From the NCBI RefSeq assembly GCF_900199205.1, contig NZ_OBMJ01000001.1, positions 2,855,001 to 2,919,000 of the forward strand: a stretch of 64,000 bases of DNA, written 5' to 3'. Source of the stretch: Streptomyces sp. 1331.2. GTDB lineage: Bacteria; Actinomycetota; Actinomycetes; Streptomycetales; Streptomycetaceae. The notes beneath the pieces are model-generated. The model ran no database searches, was not told the DNA's origin, and saw only the letters and a program-made list of their open reading frames with translations. This document shows positions 1 through 9,321 of the stretch, piece by piece. The translations under genes and the position numbers were made by a program. The first letter of the stretch is position 1; each line of letters starts with the position of its first letter.

Positions 1-263
1 ATCAGCAGCACGAACAGGATGTTGGGCACGGTGTTGGCCACGGTGTAGCCGTCCGCGAGCACCCCCGAGCCGAGGACGGCCACGAGGACCGCCGAGCGGA
101 CGAAGCCGGTGGCCCGCGAGACGACCGTGCCCGCCGCCATCACCAGGCCGGGCGGGACGGCCCCCCGCGGCTTCCGGTGCCGGGCGGCCGCGCCGGGAGA
201 GGCCGACGGAACGGGAGGGACGGGCCGCACCGGCACCGGCCGCACTTCCTGGAGAACGGTCAT
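1..263 (-). CDS. murJ: MurJ/MviN-like lipid II flippase, N-terminal part (cut by window edge)
   Basis: Only the first 87 codons lie in the window. ATG at 263 begins a basic, proline-rich cytoplasmic tail of about 48 residues. A first membrane segment follows (LVMAAGTVVSRATGFVRSAV), then a segment containing DGYTVANTVPN. The pattern 'S-R-x-x-G-F-x-R ... aD-x-x-x-V-A-N-T-x-P-N' is the conserved start of the MVF/MurJ family, which flips lipid-linked peptidoglycan precursors across the membrane. Streptomycetes carry several MurJ-like paralogues, so this need not be the essential copy. It is divergent from the response regulator at 395. No stop, frameshift or other oddity is visible in the part present. 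Confidence 0.72.
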   Translation of the reverse strand, partial: MTVLQEVRPVPVRPVPPVPSASPGAAARHRKPRGAVPPGLVMAAGTVVSRATGFVRSAVLVAVLGSGVLADGYTVANTVPNILFVLL

Positions 264-394
264 CCGCCAGCTCCTCCCGCTGCGGGCGCCGGCCCGAACA
301 GGCCGGCGAGATCGGCGAGAGCATGCGTCAGCACCCCTGAAGCGAGGCTGAGAAAGCTGAAGCCCGTTTAAGGAACGGATCCGGCCCCGGTGGC

Positions 395-1081
395 ATGCTG
401 ATCCGCATGGAGATTCTGGTGGTGGAGGACGACGCCCAGGTCGCCGCGGCCGTACGGCGCGGCCTGGACGCCGAGGGCTACACCGTCGACCTCGCCCCGG
501 ACGGCCTGACCGGCCTGCGGCTGGCCCGCCGGCACGCCTACCGGGCGATCGTGCTCGACATCATGCTGCCCGGCCTGAACGGCTACAAGGTGTGCGAGGC
601 GCTGCGCGCCGACGGCGTGACCACCCCGATCCTGATGCTGACCGCCAAGGACGGCGAGTACGACGAGGCCGAGGGCCTGGACACGGGCGCCGACGACTAC
701 CTCACCAAGCCGTTCTCCTACCTGGTCTTCCTGGCCCGCCTGCGCGCCCTGATCCGCCGCAGCCAGACGCCGGGCCCGCTGCTGCGGGTGGGCGACCTGT
801 GGCTGGACCCGGCGGCCCGCCGCTGCGGCCGGGGCAGCGCCGAAGTCACGCTCACCGAACGCGAGTTCGCCGTCCTGCGCTGCCTGGCCGAGCACCCCGG
901 CGAGGTGCTGTCCAAGCGCCGGATCGTCGACGAGGTGTGGGACATCGCCTTCGACGGCGAGGAGTCCATCGTCGAGGTGTACGTGAGCATGCTGCGCCGC
1001 AAGGTGGACACCCCGTTCGGCGTCCGCTCGATCACCACCGTGCGCGGCGCCGGCTACCGGCTGGAGGCCGGGTCGTGCTGA
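395..1081 (+). CDS. OmpR/PhoB-family response regulator
   Basis: This 228-aa protein has an N-terminal receiver domain (about 5-118) and a C-terminal winged-helix DNA-binding domain (about 128-225). The receiver has the acidic pair E11/D12-D13, phospho-acceptor D55 in LDIMLPG, switch T83 and invariant K105 in LTKPF. The DNA-binding domain contains the LTxREFxVL helix and ends in TTVRGAGYRLE. It should be phosphorylated by the kinase whose GTG overlaps its stop by 7 nt (1075-1081). ATG 395 gives MLIRMEILVVEDD. The internal ATG at 407 would give a more typical MEILVVEDD start, and neither has a strong ribosome-binding site. The target genes are not evident; the divergent murJ-like gene is a candidate by position only. 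Confidence 0.93.
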   Translation: MLIRMEILVVEDDAQVAAAVRRGLDAEGYTVDLAPDGLTGLRLARRHAYRAIVLDIMLPGLNGYKVCEALRADGVTTPILMLTAKDGEYDEAEGLDTGADDYLTKPFSYLVFLARLRALIRRSQTPGPLLRVGDLWLDPAARRCGRGSAEVTLTEREFAVLRCLAEHPGEVLSKRRIVDEVWDIAFDGEESIVEVYVSMLRRKVDTPFGVRSITTVRGAGYRLEAGSC

Positions 1082-2484
1082 GTCGCCTCTCCACCCGGCT
1101 GCGCACCTCGCTGGCGGCCGGCCTGGCGGCACTGCTGTTGCTCGGCGGCGGCGCCTGGTGGCTGCGCGGCCACCTCTACGACGCGCAGCTGGCGGCCGCC
1201 GAGTCCGAGGCGAGGACGCAGGCCCGGGAGATCAGCACCGGCTACAAGTTCGGTCAACAGCTCGCGGACAAAGGGCAGTTGCCGTACCTGGTACTGGGCA
1301 GCGACGGCCACGTGGTGATCATGAGCGGTCCGCTGACCACCCAGCACCTGGCCGGGCCGCTGCCGCCCGCCGTACCGCACCTGGCGCCGGACGACTGGCA
1401 GTCGGTGCAACGGATCACCGTCGGCCCCGCGGGGGGCGCCGCCGCCAACCGCTACTCGGGTCGCACCTTCACCGCGATGGGCAGCTGGAGCCCGCTGCTG
1501 CGCAAGGACGGCTACCAGGTGAAGCCGCAGGTCGGCCCGTTCACGGTGTACGTGCTGGCCACCCCGTTCGCCGCCGAGGCCTCGCTGCGCACCATCGACC
1601 CGGTGCTGCAGGCGGGCGTACCGGCCGCCGCGCTGCTGGTCGCACTGATGTCCTGGCTGGCGACCAGCCGGGCGCTGCGCCCGGTGGAGGCGATCCGCGC
1701 CGAGCTCGCCGAGATCGGCGAGCACCGGCTGGACCGTCGCGTCCCGGTGCCGCCCTCCGGCGACGAGATCACCCGGATGGCGCGGACCACCAACGCCACG
1801 CTGGACCGCCTGGAGCGCTCGGCCGCCCAGCAGCAGCGCTTCGTCGCGGACGCCTCGCACGAGCTGCGCAGCCCGATCGCGGCACTGCGCACCAACCTGG
1901 AGGTCTCGCTGGCCCACCCCGAGCGCACCGACTGGCCGGCCGCCACCCAGGAGGCACTCACCTCGGTCGAGCGGCTGCAACAGCTCACCGAGGACCTGCT
2001 GTTCCTGGCCAGGGGCACCCGTCCGGAGACGGCCGGCCGGCCCGCCACCGTCGACCTGTCCGCCGTCCTGCGCGAACTCGCCGACCAGTACCGCCCGGCC
2101 TTCGGCCCCCGGCTCGCCCTGCGGGTGGACGCGCCCGACGAGGTGCTGGTGCGCGGCAGCCGGATCCGGCTGCACCGCCTGGTGCGCAACCTGCTGGACA
2201 ACGCCCGGCGGCACGCGGCCACCGAGGTCGCGATGTCCGTACGGCAGACCGCGCGCGGCTGCGTCCTGGAGGTCCGGGACGACGGCCCGGGCGTGCCGCC
2301 GGAGGACCGCGAGCGGATCTTCGAGCCGTTCACCCGGCTCGACGAGGCCCGCAGCCGGGACGCGGGCGGCAGCGGCCTGGGCCTGGCCATCGCGGCCGAC
2401 GTCGCCACCCGGCACGGCGGCACCCTGCGGGTCGCCCACGCGCCGCGCGGCGCCCGCTTCGTGCTGGAACTCCCGTCCGCCTGA
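1075..2484 (+). CDS. Sensor histidine kinase (HisKA/HATPase, EnvZ type)
   Basis: A 469-aa membrane kinase partnered with the preceding regulator; its GTG start lies inside the regulator's last codons, indicating translational coupling. Transmembrane segments lie at about 13-32 and about 180-200 and enclose a roughly 145-aa extracytoplasmic sensor region. A HAMP linker (about 203-255) precedes the dimerisation/phospho-acceptor helix with H262 in DASHELRSPI. The catalytic domain has the N box with N376 (NLLDNARRH), the G1 box DDGPGVP, the F box and the G2 box GSGLGLAI. This layout resembles CseC/TcrY-like kinases. The convergent kinase gene ends only 43 nt downstream; a weak 5-bp hairpin (2487-2500) lies between them. 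Confidence 0.92.
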   Translation: MLSRLSTRLRTSLAAGLAALLLLGGGAWWLRGHLYDAQLAAAESEARTQAREISTGYKFGQQLADKGQLPYLVLGSDGHVVIMSGPLTTQHLAGPLPPAVPHLAPDDWQSVQRITVGPAGGAAANRYSGRTFTAMGSWSPLLRKDGYQVKPQVGPFTVYVLATPFAAEASLRTIDPVLQAGVPAAALLVALMSWLATSRALRPVEAIRAELAEIGEHRLDRRVPVPPSGDEITRMARTTNATLDRLERSAAQQQRFVADASHELRSPIAALRTNLEVSLAHPERTDWPAATQEALTSVERLQQLTEDLLFLARGTRPETAGRPATVDLSAVLRELADQYRPAFGPRLALRVDAPDEVLVRGSRIRLHRLVRNLLDNARRHAATEVAMSVRQTARGCVLEVRDDGPGVPPEDRERIFEPFTRLDEARSRDAGGSGLGLAIAADVATRHGGTLRVAHAPRGARFVLELPSA

Positions 2485-2527
2485 AGCCCCGCAGGCGGGG
2501 GTCTGAAGACAGGCCCCCGGACAGGCC

Positions 2528-3796
2528 CTAACCCGCCGTCGAGGGCTCGGACGGCGCCGACACCGTCCGCAACGGCACCGAGGCCCGCAGCCGGAAGCCC
2601 TTCCCGCGCTCCCCCGGCCCGGTCTCCAGCCGCCCGCCGACCAGCGCCAGCCGCTCCTCCAGCCCGGAGAGCCCGTTCCCCGGCTGGGACTTGCCCGGCC
2701 CGCGCCCGTTGTCGGCGATCTCCAGGACGGCGTAGCGCTCGCCGCCCGACTCCCAGCTCTCGTCCGCCGTGACCGTGCAGACCGTGGCGCCCTCGCCGTG
2801 CCGGACGATGTTGGTGACGGCCTCGCGCAGCGCCCAGGCCAGCGCGCCCGCCTCCTCGTTGGCCAGCCCCGGCCAGCGGTCCACCAGCTCGGGCGCGGCC
2901 TCCAGCCGGACCTGGGCGGCGGCCAGCGCCGTACGGGCGGCGGCGAGTTCGACCGGCAGGGTGGGCCGGCGGAAGCCGGTCACCGCCTCCCGGACGTCGA
3001 TCAGCGACTGCCGGGCGACCTGCTCGATGTCGGCGACCTGGGCCCGCGCCGCCTCGTCCTTGCCGGCGTCCATGAACCGCCCGGCCAGCTCGCTCTTCAG
3101 CGTGATCAGCGACAGCGAGTGCCCGAGCAGGTCGTGCAGGTCGCGGGCGAGCCGCAGCCGTTCCTCGGAGGCGGCCAGGTGCGCGACGGCGGCCCGGGCC
3201 TCGCGCAGTTCCTTCATGGTGGCGACCAGCCGCTGCAGGCCGGTCATCGCGACGCCGGAGAGGAAGGCGCTGAGCGCGAAGGTGGTGATGTTGTCGTTGC
3301 CGGCGCCGATGCCCAGCCCGACCGCCGCGGTGAGCACGGCCAGGGCGAGCAGGGCCCGCAGCGCGTACTGCGCCGGGATGATGATCGCCAGGCACACCGA
3401 GGCGTAGATGAACAGCGTCAGGAACGCGCCGCCGAGCACCACCGAGGCGGCGGTCGCCAGCCCGATCATCGTCGCCACGATCGCCACGCAGGCGCGCGGC
3501 CGCATCCCCGCCTGCGAGCGGAAGATCACCAGCAGGACGTAGGCGGCCACGAACCCGGCCAGGCAGCACCACCCGAACACCTTCCCGGCCGTGCTGTGGT
3601 TCCCGCTCAGCAGGTCGCCCGCCGGGTAGGCCAGGTAGAGCATCCACAGCAGCATCCAGGCGACCTTGACCAGCATCTGCCGCCGGGTCTCCACCGGGGC
3701 GCCGGGGACGTTCATGAACGACGCACGCGCCACACCCACCTCCGGATGCTCGTCGGGGCGGTGGGTCTGACGCGCGTCGCTCATGTGGATCATCAT
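2528..3796 (-). CDS. DesK/NarL-type sensor histidine kinase without a cognate regulator
   Basis: About 422 aa. The N-terminal half carries about six hydrophobic segments (residues about 35-185). A HisKA_3 dimerisation helix follows, with the phospho-acceptor H221 in RDLHDLLGHSLS, then a HATPase_c domain with the N box REAVTNIVRH and the G boxes DNGRGPG and GLSGLEER. The gene follows an ABC-2 exporter: ATG 3796 overlaps the permease stop by ATGA. ATG 3784 (MSDARQ) is an alternative start. Kinases of this type normally lie next to a LuxR-type response regulator (LiaSR/DesKR layout). Here the next gene downstream is an unrelated convergent kinase, so the partner is missing locally. It probably senses the membrane state or the exporter's substrate. 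Confidence 0.9.
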   Translation of the reverse strand: MMIHMSDARQTHRPDEHPEVGVARASFMNVPGAPVETRRQMLVKVAWMLLWMLYLAYPAGDLLSGNHSTAGKVFGWCCLAGFVAAYVLLVIFRSQAGMRPRACVAIVATMIGLATAASVVLGGAFLTLFIYASVCLAIIIPAQYALRALLALAVLTAAVGLGIGAGNDNITTFALSAFLSGVAMTGLQRLVATMKELREARAAVAHLAASEERLRLARDLHDLLGHSLSLITLKSELAGRFMDAGKDEAARAQVADIEQVARQSLIDVREAVTGFRRPTLPVELAAARTALAAAQVRLEAAPELVDRWPGLANEEAGALAWALREAVTNIVRHGEGATVCTVTADESWESGGERYAVLEIADNGRGPGKSQPGNGLSGLEERLALVGGRLETGPGERGKGFRLRASVPLRTVSAPSEPSTAG

Positions 3797-4515
3797 GCCT
3801 GGCGGGTGTCGCGGCGGTACAGGGCCGCCGCGGCGACGACGAACACCGCGAGGAAGCCGGCCAGACCGGCGACCGCGACGAGGTCCAGGGAGTTCCCGGG
3901 CCGGGTGAAGGTGGCCAGGTGGTTGTACAGGTACACCGGGTTGAACCGGGCGAACTTCTCCAGCGTGCCGGTCACCGGGAACCAGGTGCCGCCGAACAGC
4001 GACATCAGCATGTACGTGATCATCACGATGGTCTGCACCGAGTCCGGCGCCGCCGCGTACCCGAGCGCCACGCCGAGCGCCGCGAACACGAAGCTGCCCA
4101 GCCACAGCGCCACCGCCAGCCCGGCCCACTGCGCCGCGGTGAGCGAGACGCCCTGGCTCGCGCCGACCGCGAAGACCACCAGGATCGACGGCAGGGTGGT
4201 GACCGCGCTCGCCGCGATCTTGCCGACGGTGTACGCCCGGCCGGGCAGCGCGGTCAGCCGCAGCTGGCGCACCCAGCCGCTCTTGCGCTCCAACGAGATC
4301 CGCTGCGCACTGCCGGTGAGCACCGCGCCGACGGCTCCGAAGGTGGCCATCGAGACCATGAAGTAGGTCTTCACCGGCAGTCCGCCGGCCAGCTTGGTGG
4401 TGCCGTAGGCGTGGATGAAGAAGAAGTACATCAGCGCCGGGTAGGCGATGGTGAAGAGCAGGTAGCGCCGGTTACGGAGGGTCCGCAGGATCTCCAGCCT
4501 GATCAGGGTGGTCAT
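3793..4515 (-). CDS. ABC-2 type transporter permease
   Basis: This 240-aa integral membrane protein has about six hydrophobic segments. The N-terminus, TTLIRLEILRTLRNRRYLLF, is typical of ABC-2 exporter permeases. Its ATG overlaps the stop of the ATPase gene by 4 nt (4512-4515), and its own stop overlaps the kinase start, so ATPase, permease and kinase form one tightly coupled transcript. It should form a homodimeric channel with the preceding ATPase, exporting an unknown drug, lipid or peptide. The closest type is the DrrB/YadH-like daunorubicin-resistance group, which rests on architecture only. Confidence 0.88.
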   Translation of the reverse strand: MTTLIRLEILRTLRNRRYLLFTIAYPALMYFFFIHAYGTTKLAGGLPVKTYFMVSMATFGAVGAVLTGSAQRISLERKSGWVRQLRLTALPGRAYTVGKIAASAVTTLPSILVVFAVGASQGVSLTAAQWAGLAVALWLGSFVFAALGVALGYAAAPDSVQTIVMITYMLMSLFGGTWFPVTGTLEKFARFNPVYLYNHLATFTRPGNSLDLVAVAGLAGFLAVFVVAAAALYRRDTRQA

Positions 4516-5459
4516 CGCGCACTCTCCATGGCTGCCTCGTACTGGTCCAGTTCGCCGGTGATGGTCAGGAAGGCCTGCTCCAGGCCCACGCCGGTGACCT
4601 CCAGCCCGCGCGGGTACAGGCCCGCCCGGTAGAGCCCGGCCACGCTCGCGTCGGAGTCCGCGGTCCGGATCCGCACCGTCCGCACCCCGGGGACCCGGGC
4701 GGTGACGTCCAGCGACTGCACGCCCGGCAGGGCGCGCAGCACGCTCTCCGCGAACTGCCCGTCCGCGTCGTGGAGTTCGAAGGCGATCCGGCGGGCGCCG
4801 GCCCGCGCCTTGATCTCGGCGGAGCTGCCGTCGGCGATCAGCCGGCCCCGGTGCAGGACCAGGACACGGTCGGCGATCGAGTCGGCCTCCTCCAGGTAGT
4901 GGGTGGCGAACAGCACCGTGCGCCCGGCGTCGGCCTGCGCCCGCATGCTCGCCCAGAACGCCTGCCGGACGCTGACGTCCATGCCGGTGGTGGGTTCGTC
5001 CAGCACGATCAGGTCGTTGTCGCCGGCGATCGCCAGCGCGAAGCGGACCCGCTGCTCCTGGCCCCCGGACAGCTTGTCGACCCGGCGCTCCGCCAGTTCC
5101 GTGATCCCCGCGTCGGCCAGCACCCCCGTGACCGACCGCCCGCGCGGATGCACGTCGCAGGCGAGCTGGACCAGCTCGCGCACCTTGACGTCGGACATCA
5201 GCCCGCCGCTCTGCAGCATCGCCCCGACCCGGCCGGCCGCGATCGCCGCCCGCGGGGTGCCGCCGAACAGCGTCACGCTGCCCCGGTCGGGCTCCCGCAG
5301 GCCGAGCAGCAGGTCCAGGCTGGTGGACTTGCCGGCGCCGTTCGGGCCGAGCAGGGCGACGGTCTCGCCCGGCCGCAGCACGAGGTCCAGTCCGTCCACG
5401 GCTTGTACCCGCCCGTAGCTCTTGCCCACGCCGCGGAAGGCGGCCACCTCGGTGTCCAT
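4512..5459 (-). CDS. ABC transporter ATP-binding protein (DrrA-like)
   Basis: 315 aa. The Walker A motif GPNGAGKST is at 38-46, the Q-loop is near Q83, the signature LSGGQEQ at 130-136 and Walker B LIVLDEPTTGMD at 150-161, followed by the H-loop FATHYLEEAD. The roughly 100-residue C-terminal extension is typical of DrrA-type drug-export ATPases. The start is ATG 5459, preceded by GAAGAGGAG about 8 nt upstream; an in-frame upstream ATG lacks this. It is the first gene of the exporter-kinase operon, with about 200 nt of non-coding DNA upstream that presumably holds the promoter. Confidence 0.93.
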   Translation of the reverse strand: MDTEVAAFRGVGKSYGRVQAVDGLDLVLRPGETVALLGPNGAGKSTSLDLLLGLREPDRGSVTLFGGTPRAAIAAGRVGAMLQSGGLMSDVKVRELVQLACDVHPRGRSVTGVLADAGITELAERRVDKLSGGQEQRVRFALAIAGDNDLIVLDEPTTGMDVSVRQAFWASMRAQADAGRTVLFATHYLEEADSIADRVLVLHRGRLIADGSSAEIKARAGARRIAFELHDADGQFAESVLRALPGVQSLDVTARVPGVRTVRIRTADSDASVAGLYRAGLYPRGLEVTGVGLEQAFLTITGELDQYEAAMESAR

Positions 5460-5646
5460 CGCCCGGCTCCTCTTCCCTGATGGTGTCACGCTCGTGATGT
5501 CACGGTCGGTGCTGTTCGCACCACCTCAGAGTCCCGCGCGGGCCGGTCCCGGCGGCAGTGTCCGCCGTCGTGCCTTCGGTATGACGGATGTCATGCCGGC
5601 GGCCGGTACCCCGGTCAGGGGGCACCGGCCGCGAAGGGGCGGGTCA

Positions 5647-5664
5647 GGGGCGGCCTGCCGCCCC
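5647..5664 (-). terminator. GC hairpin after the S9 peptidase gene
   Basis: GGGGCGG / CCGCCCC arms around a 4-nt loop lie 8-26 nt past the stop of the leftward S9 peptidase gene. There is no U tract, as usual for streptomycete terminators. It also separates that gene from the exporter operon promoter region. Confidence 0.5.
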
Positions 5665-5672
5665 CGGCTCGC

Positions 5673-7826
5673 TCACAGTCCCAGCGAGCGCTTCACGAAG
5701 TCGACCTGGACCAGCAGCAGGTTCTCCGCGACCTCCTCCTGCGGCGTGATGTGGGTGACGCCGGACAGCGGCAGCACGGTGTGCGGGCGCCCGGCGGCGA
5801 GCAGCGCCGAGGAGAGCCGCAGGGTGTGCGCGGCCAGCACGTTGTCGTCGGCCAGCCCGTGGATGATCATCAGCGGGCGCTCCAGCCCGGCCGCGTACCC
5901 GCCCAGCGAGTTGGCGGCGTACACCTCGGGCCGCTCGGCCGGGTCGCCCAGGTAGCGCTCGGTGTAGTGGGTGTCGTACAGGGCCCAGTCGGTCACCGGC
6001 GCGCCGGCGACGGCCGCGTGGAAGACGTCCGGGCGGCGCAGCACGGCCAGCGCGGCGAGGTAGCCGCCGTACGACCAGCCGCGGATCGCCACCCGGCCGA
6101 GGTCCAGCGGGAACTCCTCGGCGAGCGCCTGCAGCGCGTCCGCCTGGTCGTCCAGGGTGGCCCCGGCGAAGTCGAAGGCGATCGACTTCTCCCAGGCCGG
6201 CCCGCGCCCGGGGGTGCCGCGCCCGTCGGCGACGACCACCGCGAAGCCCTGGTCGGCGAACCACTGCGAGTTGAGGTGCGGGTTGTGCGCCTGGACGACG
6301 CGCTGGCCGTGCGGGCCGCCGTACGGGTCCATCAGGACGGGCAGCAGGCCGTCGCGCTCGCGGTCGTAGCCGGTGGGCAGGAAGACGGCGGTCGGGATGC
6401 GGCGCTCGCCGGCGAAGCGGAAGACCGGGCGGGCGGTGATGACCGGGGTCTCGGCGTACGAGGCGATGGTGGCGACGTCGTCGACGACCACGCCCTCCGG
6501 CAGGTCCCGGGCGACCTGGACGAGGGCGCCGGGCAGGTCGGGCTCGGCGGTGGCGCGCACGGTGATCCCGCCGCCGTGCACCGCGCTGGTGACGGAGGTG
6601 AACGGCCGCCCGTTGGAGGACTCCCAGCCGAGCCGCTTGCCGTCGTGGCTGATCCGGCCGACGGCGATCCAGCCGGGCTCCGGGTCGGTCTCGGTCTCAC
6701 CTCCGGAGGCGGTGAAGAACACCTCGTCCGCGGTGACCGCGACGACCGACCGCAGGTGCAGGTCGGTCCCGGTGACGGCCCGGTCGCCGACCACCAGCGC
6801 GCGCACCCCGCCCTCGTCGGAGATCCGCACCAGCTTGCCGTCCGGGGTCCACGCCGGGACGCCCGGGAACAGCTCCAGCCAGGTGCCGTCCTTCTCCTCG
6901 TGCAGCACCTCGGTGGCGCCGGTGGCCACGTCCAGACCGAGGATCCGCTGGCTGCGCTGGTCGCGGGACTGCACCTGCAGCAGCGGCACGCCGCCCTCCG
7001 ACCAGTGCACCCGGCCGAGGTACGGGAAGGCCGTACGGTCCCAGACCACCTCGGTGCGCCCGCCGTCCAGGTCGAGCACCCACAGCCCGACCTCGGCGTT
7101 GGCGGTGCCGGCCGCCGGGTAGGCGATCTCGGCGGGCTCGCGGTCCGGGTTGGCCGGGTCGGCGATCCACCAGCGGCCCACCGGGCTGTCGTCGGCCCGC
7201 TCGACCAGCAGCCGGTCGCCCGCCGGGGACCACCAGAAGCCGCGGGCGCGGTCCATCTCCTCCTGGGCGATGAACTCGGCCTGCCCCCAGGTGACGTTCG
7301 GGCCGTCCGGCTCGGCGAGCACCTTGTCGCCACTGCCGTCGGTCCGGGTCAGCCGCAGCTCTCCGGCGGTGTTGGCGTAGGCGACGTACCCGCCGTCCGG
7401 CGACATCCGCGGGTCCAACAGCGGCCCCTGGGCGGGCAGTTCGGCGGTGGAGCCGGTGACCAGGTCGGCCGTGAACAGCCGGCCGGACAGCGCGAAGGCG
7501 GCCCGCGCGCCGGCCGCGTCCAGGGAGTAGCCGACGATGCCGGCCGAGCCCTCGCGGCTGCGCTCGCGGCGGGCCTTCTCGGCCGGCGACAGGTCCTCCT
7601 CGCCGCCGCCGAGCAGCGCGGCCGGGTCGGCGGCGATCCGCTCCTCGCCGGTGGCGGTGTCCAGGCTCCAGAGCAGGTTGGCCCGGTCGCTGCCCGAGCG
7701 CGAGCGGAGGAAGACGACCCGCGAGCCGTCCGGTGCGACGGAGAACGAACGGGGGGCGCCGACGGTGTAGCGCAGGGTCCGCGCGTACTGCCGGGGGAAG
7801 GTGTCCGCAGGGGTGTGGGAGGTCAT
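5673..7826 (-). CDS. S9 family serine peptidase (dipeptidyl-peptidase IV-like prolyl oligopeptidase)
   Basis: 717 aa. The N-terminal part (about 30-460) is a DPP-IV-type beta-propeller rich in repeats such as SPDGGYVAY, WSEGGVP and WTPDGKLV. The C-terminal alpha/beta-hydrolase domain starts near DPYGGPHGQRV. The catalytic triad can be placed: nucleophile S585 in GWSYGGY, D660 in GLADDNV and H692 in VTHI, all with the spacing of DPP IV. No signal peptide is apparent, so it is probably cytoplasmic and may trim Xaa-Pro dipeptides from peptides, which fits the peptide importers further along. It is monocistronic and carries a double-glutamate motif (QAEFIAQEEMDR) like that used by DPP IV to hold the substrate amino terminus. 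Confidence 0.93.
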   Translation of the reverse strand: MTSHTPADTFPRQYARTLRYTVGAPRSFSVAPDGSRVVFLRSRSGSDRANLLWSLDTATGEERIAADPAALLGGGEEDLSPAEKARRERSREGSAGIVGYSLDAAGARAAFALSGRLFTADLVTGSTAELPAQGPLLDPRMSPDGGYVAYANTAGELRLTRTDGSGDKVLAEPDGPNVTWGQAEFIAQEEMDRARGFWWSPAGDRLLVERADDSPVGRWWIADPANPDREPAEIAYPAAGTANAEVGLWVLDLDGGRTEVVWDRTAFPYLGRVHWSEGGVPLLQVQSRDQRSQRILGLDVATGATEVLHEEKDGTWLELFPGVPAWTPDGKLVRISDEGGVRALVVGDRAVTGTDLHLRSVVAVTADEVFFTASGGETETDPEPGWIAVGRISHDGKRLGWESSNGRPFTSVTSAVHGGGITVRATAEPDLPGALVQVARDLPEGVVVDDVATIASYAETPVITARPVFRFAGERRIPTAVFLPTGYDRERDGLLPVLMDPYGGPHGQRVVQAHNPHLNSQWFADQGFAVVVADGRGTPGRGPAWEKSIAFDFAGATLDDQADALQALAEEFPLDLGRVAIRGWSYGGYLAALAVLRRPDVFHAAVAGAPVTDWALYDTHYTERYLGDPAERPEVYAANSLGGYAAGLERPLMIIHGLADDNVLAAHTLRLSSALLAAGRPHTVLPLSGVTHITPQEEVAENLLLVQVDFVKRSLGL

Positions 7827-8140
7827 GGCACCAGACCCTACGACGCCGAACTGCCGCTGCCGGGAGGCTGGTGATCACTCGTTCGGAGCATCGTCGCCAA
7901 GTACGCCCCAAAGAGGTCCAAACCGCCTCCGACCGGCCCATGCGCCCCGCGAGTGCCGCGACGCCCCGGCACGCCGGGGCTCACCGAAGGTAATGCGTCC
8001 CTTACCCATCGGGTATGACTTGTCAGGCGAGTGATCGTCGCCCCGTCCCGGGCCCCGACCGCCCGCAGCCTCAGTCCCGCACCGTCCCACCGCCGCCCCT
8101 CCCCAGGGGGTGGCGCGCCCGAGAAGGGGTGTGAGCCGAC
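7827..8140. promoter_or_regulatory. Divergent intergenic region, S9 peptidase / small membrane protein
   Basis: These 314 nt contain no credible gene. They hold a GTGATCAC palindrome (7871-7878) and a 6-bp GC hairpin CCCCGG/CCGGGG (7964-7979). A 9-nt sequence GATCACTCG (7873-7881) recurs inverted at 8028-8036 as CGAGTGATC. Promoters for both flanking genes must lie here, but I see no convincing -35/-10 pair. Confidence 0.4.
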
Positions 8141-8335
8141 ATGGCCATGAACGTCTCCGCAGTCGTGCTGATGCTGGTCATCGTGGTGGTGCTGATCCGC
8201 CGCTCCGGCCTGAAGCTGGCGCACGCGATCGTCTGCGCACTGCTCGGCTTCTACCTGGCCTCCAGCTCGATCGCCCCGTCGATCAGCCAGGTCACCAGCA
8301 ACCTCGCCGGAATGATCAATGGCCTGAAGCTCTGA
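8141..8335 (+). CDS. Small hydrophobic membrane protein (64 aa)
   Basis: The product is almost entirely membrane-embedded: helix one at about 5-20 ([12 protein letters not shown]), a short basic turn RRSGLK, and helix two at about 26-45. An amphipathic tail of about 20 residues follows, ending NGLKL. GAAGGGG lies about 11 nt before the ATG, supporting the start. It is 47 nt upstream of mshB in the same direction and probably co-transcribed. I do not recognise a named domain; short two-helix proteins like this recur in streptomycetes. Function is unknown. Confidence 0.72.
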   Translation: MAMNVSAVVLMLVIVVVLIRRSGLKLAHAIVCALLGFYLASSSIAPSISQVTSNLAGMINGLKL

Positions 8336-8382
8336 CCCCCGAGCGACCAGACCCGTACCGCCCGGTCGTTAGGCTTCCTCCC

Positions 8383-9321
8383 ATGACCGCGACTACCGGC
8401 CGCCGACTCCTCCTCGTGCACGCGCACCCCGACGACGAGTCGATCGGCAACGGCGCCACCATGGCCCGGTACGCCGCCGAGGGCGCCCGGGTCACGCTGG
8501 TGACCTGCACCCTCGGCGAGGGCGGCGAGGTGATCCCCCCGGAGCTGGCCCACCTGACGGCCGATCGGGACGACACCCTCGGCGCGTACCGCATCGGCGA
8601 GCTGACCGAGGCGATGCACGCCCTCGGCGTCACCGACGTCCGCTTCCTCGGCGGCCCCGGGCGCTACCGCGACTCCGGGATGATGGGCGTGCCCGAGAAC
8701 GACGCGCCCGGCTGCTTCTGGCAGGCGGACGTGGACGAGGCGGCCGGCCACCTGGTCGCGGTGATCCGCGAGGTGCGGCCGCAGGTGCTGGTCACGTACG
8801 ACGAGAACGGCGGCTACGGGCACCCGGACCACATCCAGGCCCACCGGGTCGCGATGCGCGCGTACGACCTGGCCGCCGATCCGGCGCACCGCCCGGAGGC
8901 GGGCCCGGCCTGGCGGATCGCCAAGGTGTACTGGAACCGGATGCCCCGCTCGGTGATCGAGGCCGGGCTCGCCGAGACCGCCGCCGCGGCCCGCTTCCCG
9001 GGCGTCGCGCAGCCGTCCGACGTCCCCGGCGTGGTCGCCGACGAGGTGGTCACCACGGTGCTGGACGGCGCCGCGTACGCCGGGGCCAAGGCCGCCGCGA
9101 TGGCCGCGCACGCCACCCAGATCACCGTGGACGGCGCCTTCTTCGCGCTCTCCAACGACCTCGGCCAGCCGCTGCTCGCCACCGAGTACTACCAGTTGGT
9201 GCGCGGCCAGGCCGGGCCGGGCGAGCCGGAGGACGACCTGTTCGCGGGCCTCGACCCCACCGCCCCCGTCGAGGCGGAACTCGACGACGCCACCGCGAGC
9301 GCCGGGGAGGGCGTCCGATGA
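8383..9321 (+). CDS. mshB: Mycothiol biosynthesis deacetylase MshB (GlcNAc-Ins deacetylase)
   Basis: This 312-aa LmbE/PIG-L family zinc hydrolase removes acetate from GlcNAc-inositol, the second committed step to mycothiol, the main low-molecular-weight thiol of actinobacteria. The metal site is visible: H15 and D18 in VHAHPDDES and H147 in GYGHPDH, the last with the same numbering as in the Mycobacterium tuberculosis enzyme from memory. Other family marks are [10 protein letters not shown] and the C-terminal ATQI. The start is ATG 8383, with no strong ribosome-binding site. The stop overlaps the next gene by ATGA. Length is normal for MshB; the paralogue Mca would be somewhat different and lacks this context. 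Confidence 0.94.
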   Translation: MTATTGRRLLLVHAHPDDESIGNGATMARYAAEGARVTLVTCTLGEGGEVIPPELAHLTADRDDTLGAYRIGELTEAMHALGVTDVRFLGGPGRYRDSGMMGVPENDAPGCFWQADVDEAAGHLVAVIREVRPQVLVTYDENGGYGHPDHIQAHRVAMRAYDLAADPAHRPEAGPAWRIAKVYWNRMPRSVIEAGLAETAAAARFPGVAQPSDVPGVVADEVVTTVLDGAAYAGAKAAAMAAHATQITVDGAFFALSNDLGQPLLATEYYQLVRGQAGPGEPEDDLFAGLDPTAPVEAELDDATASAGEGVR

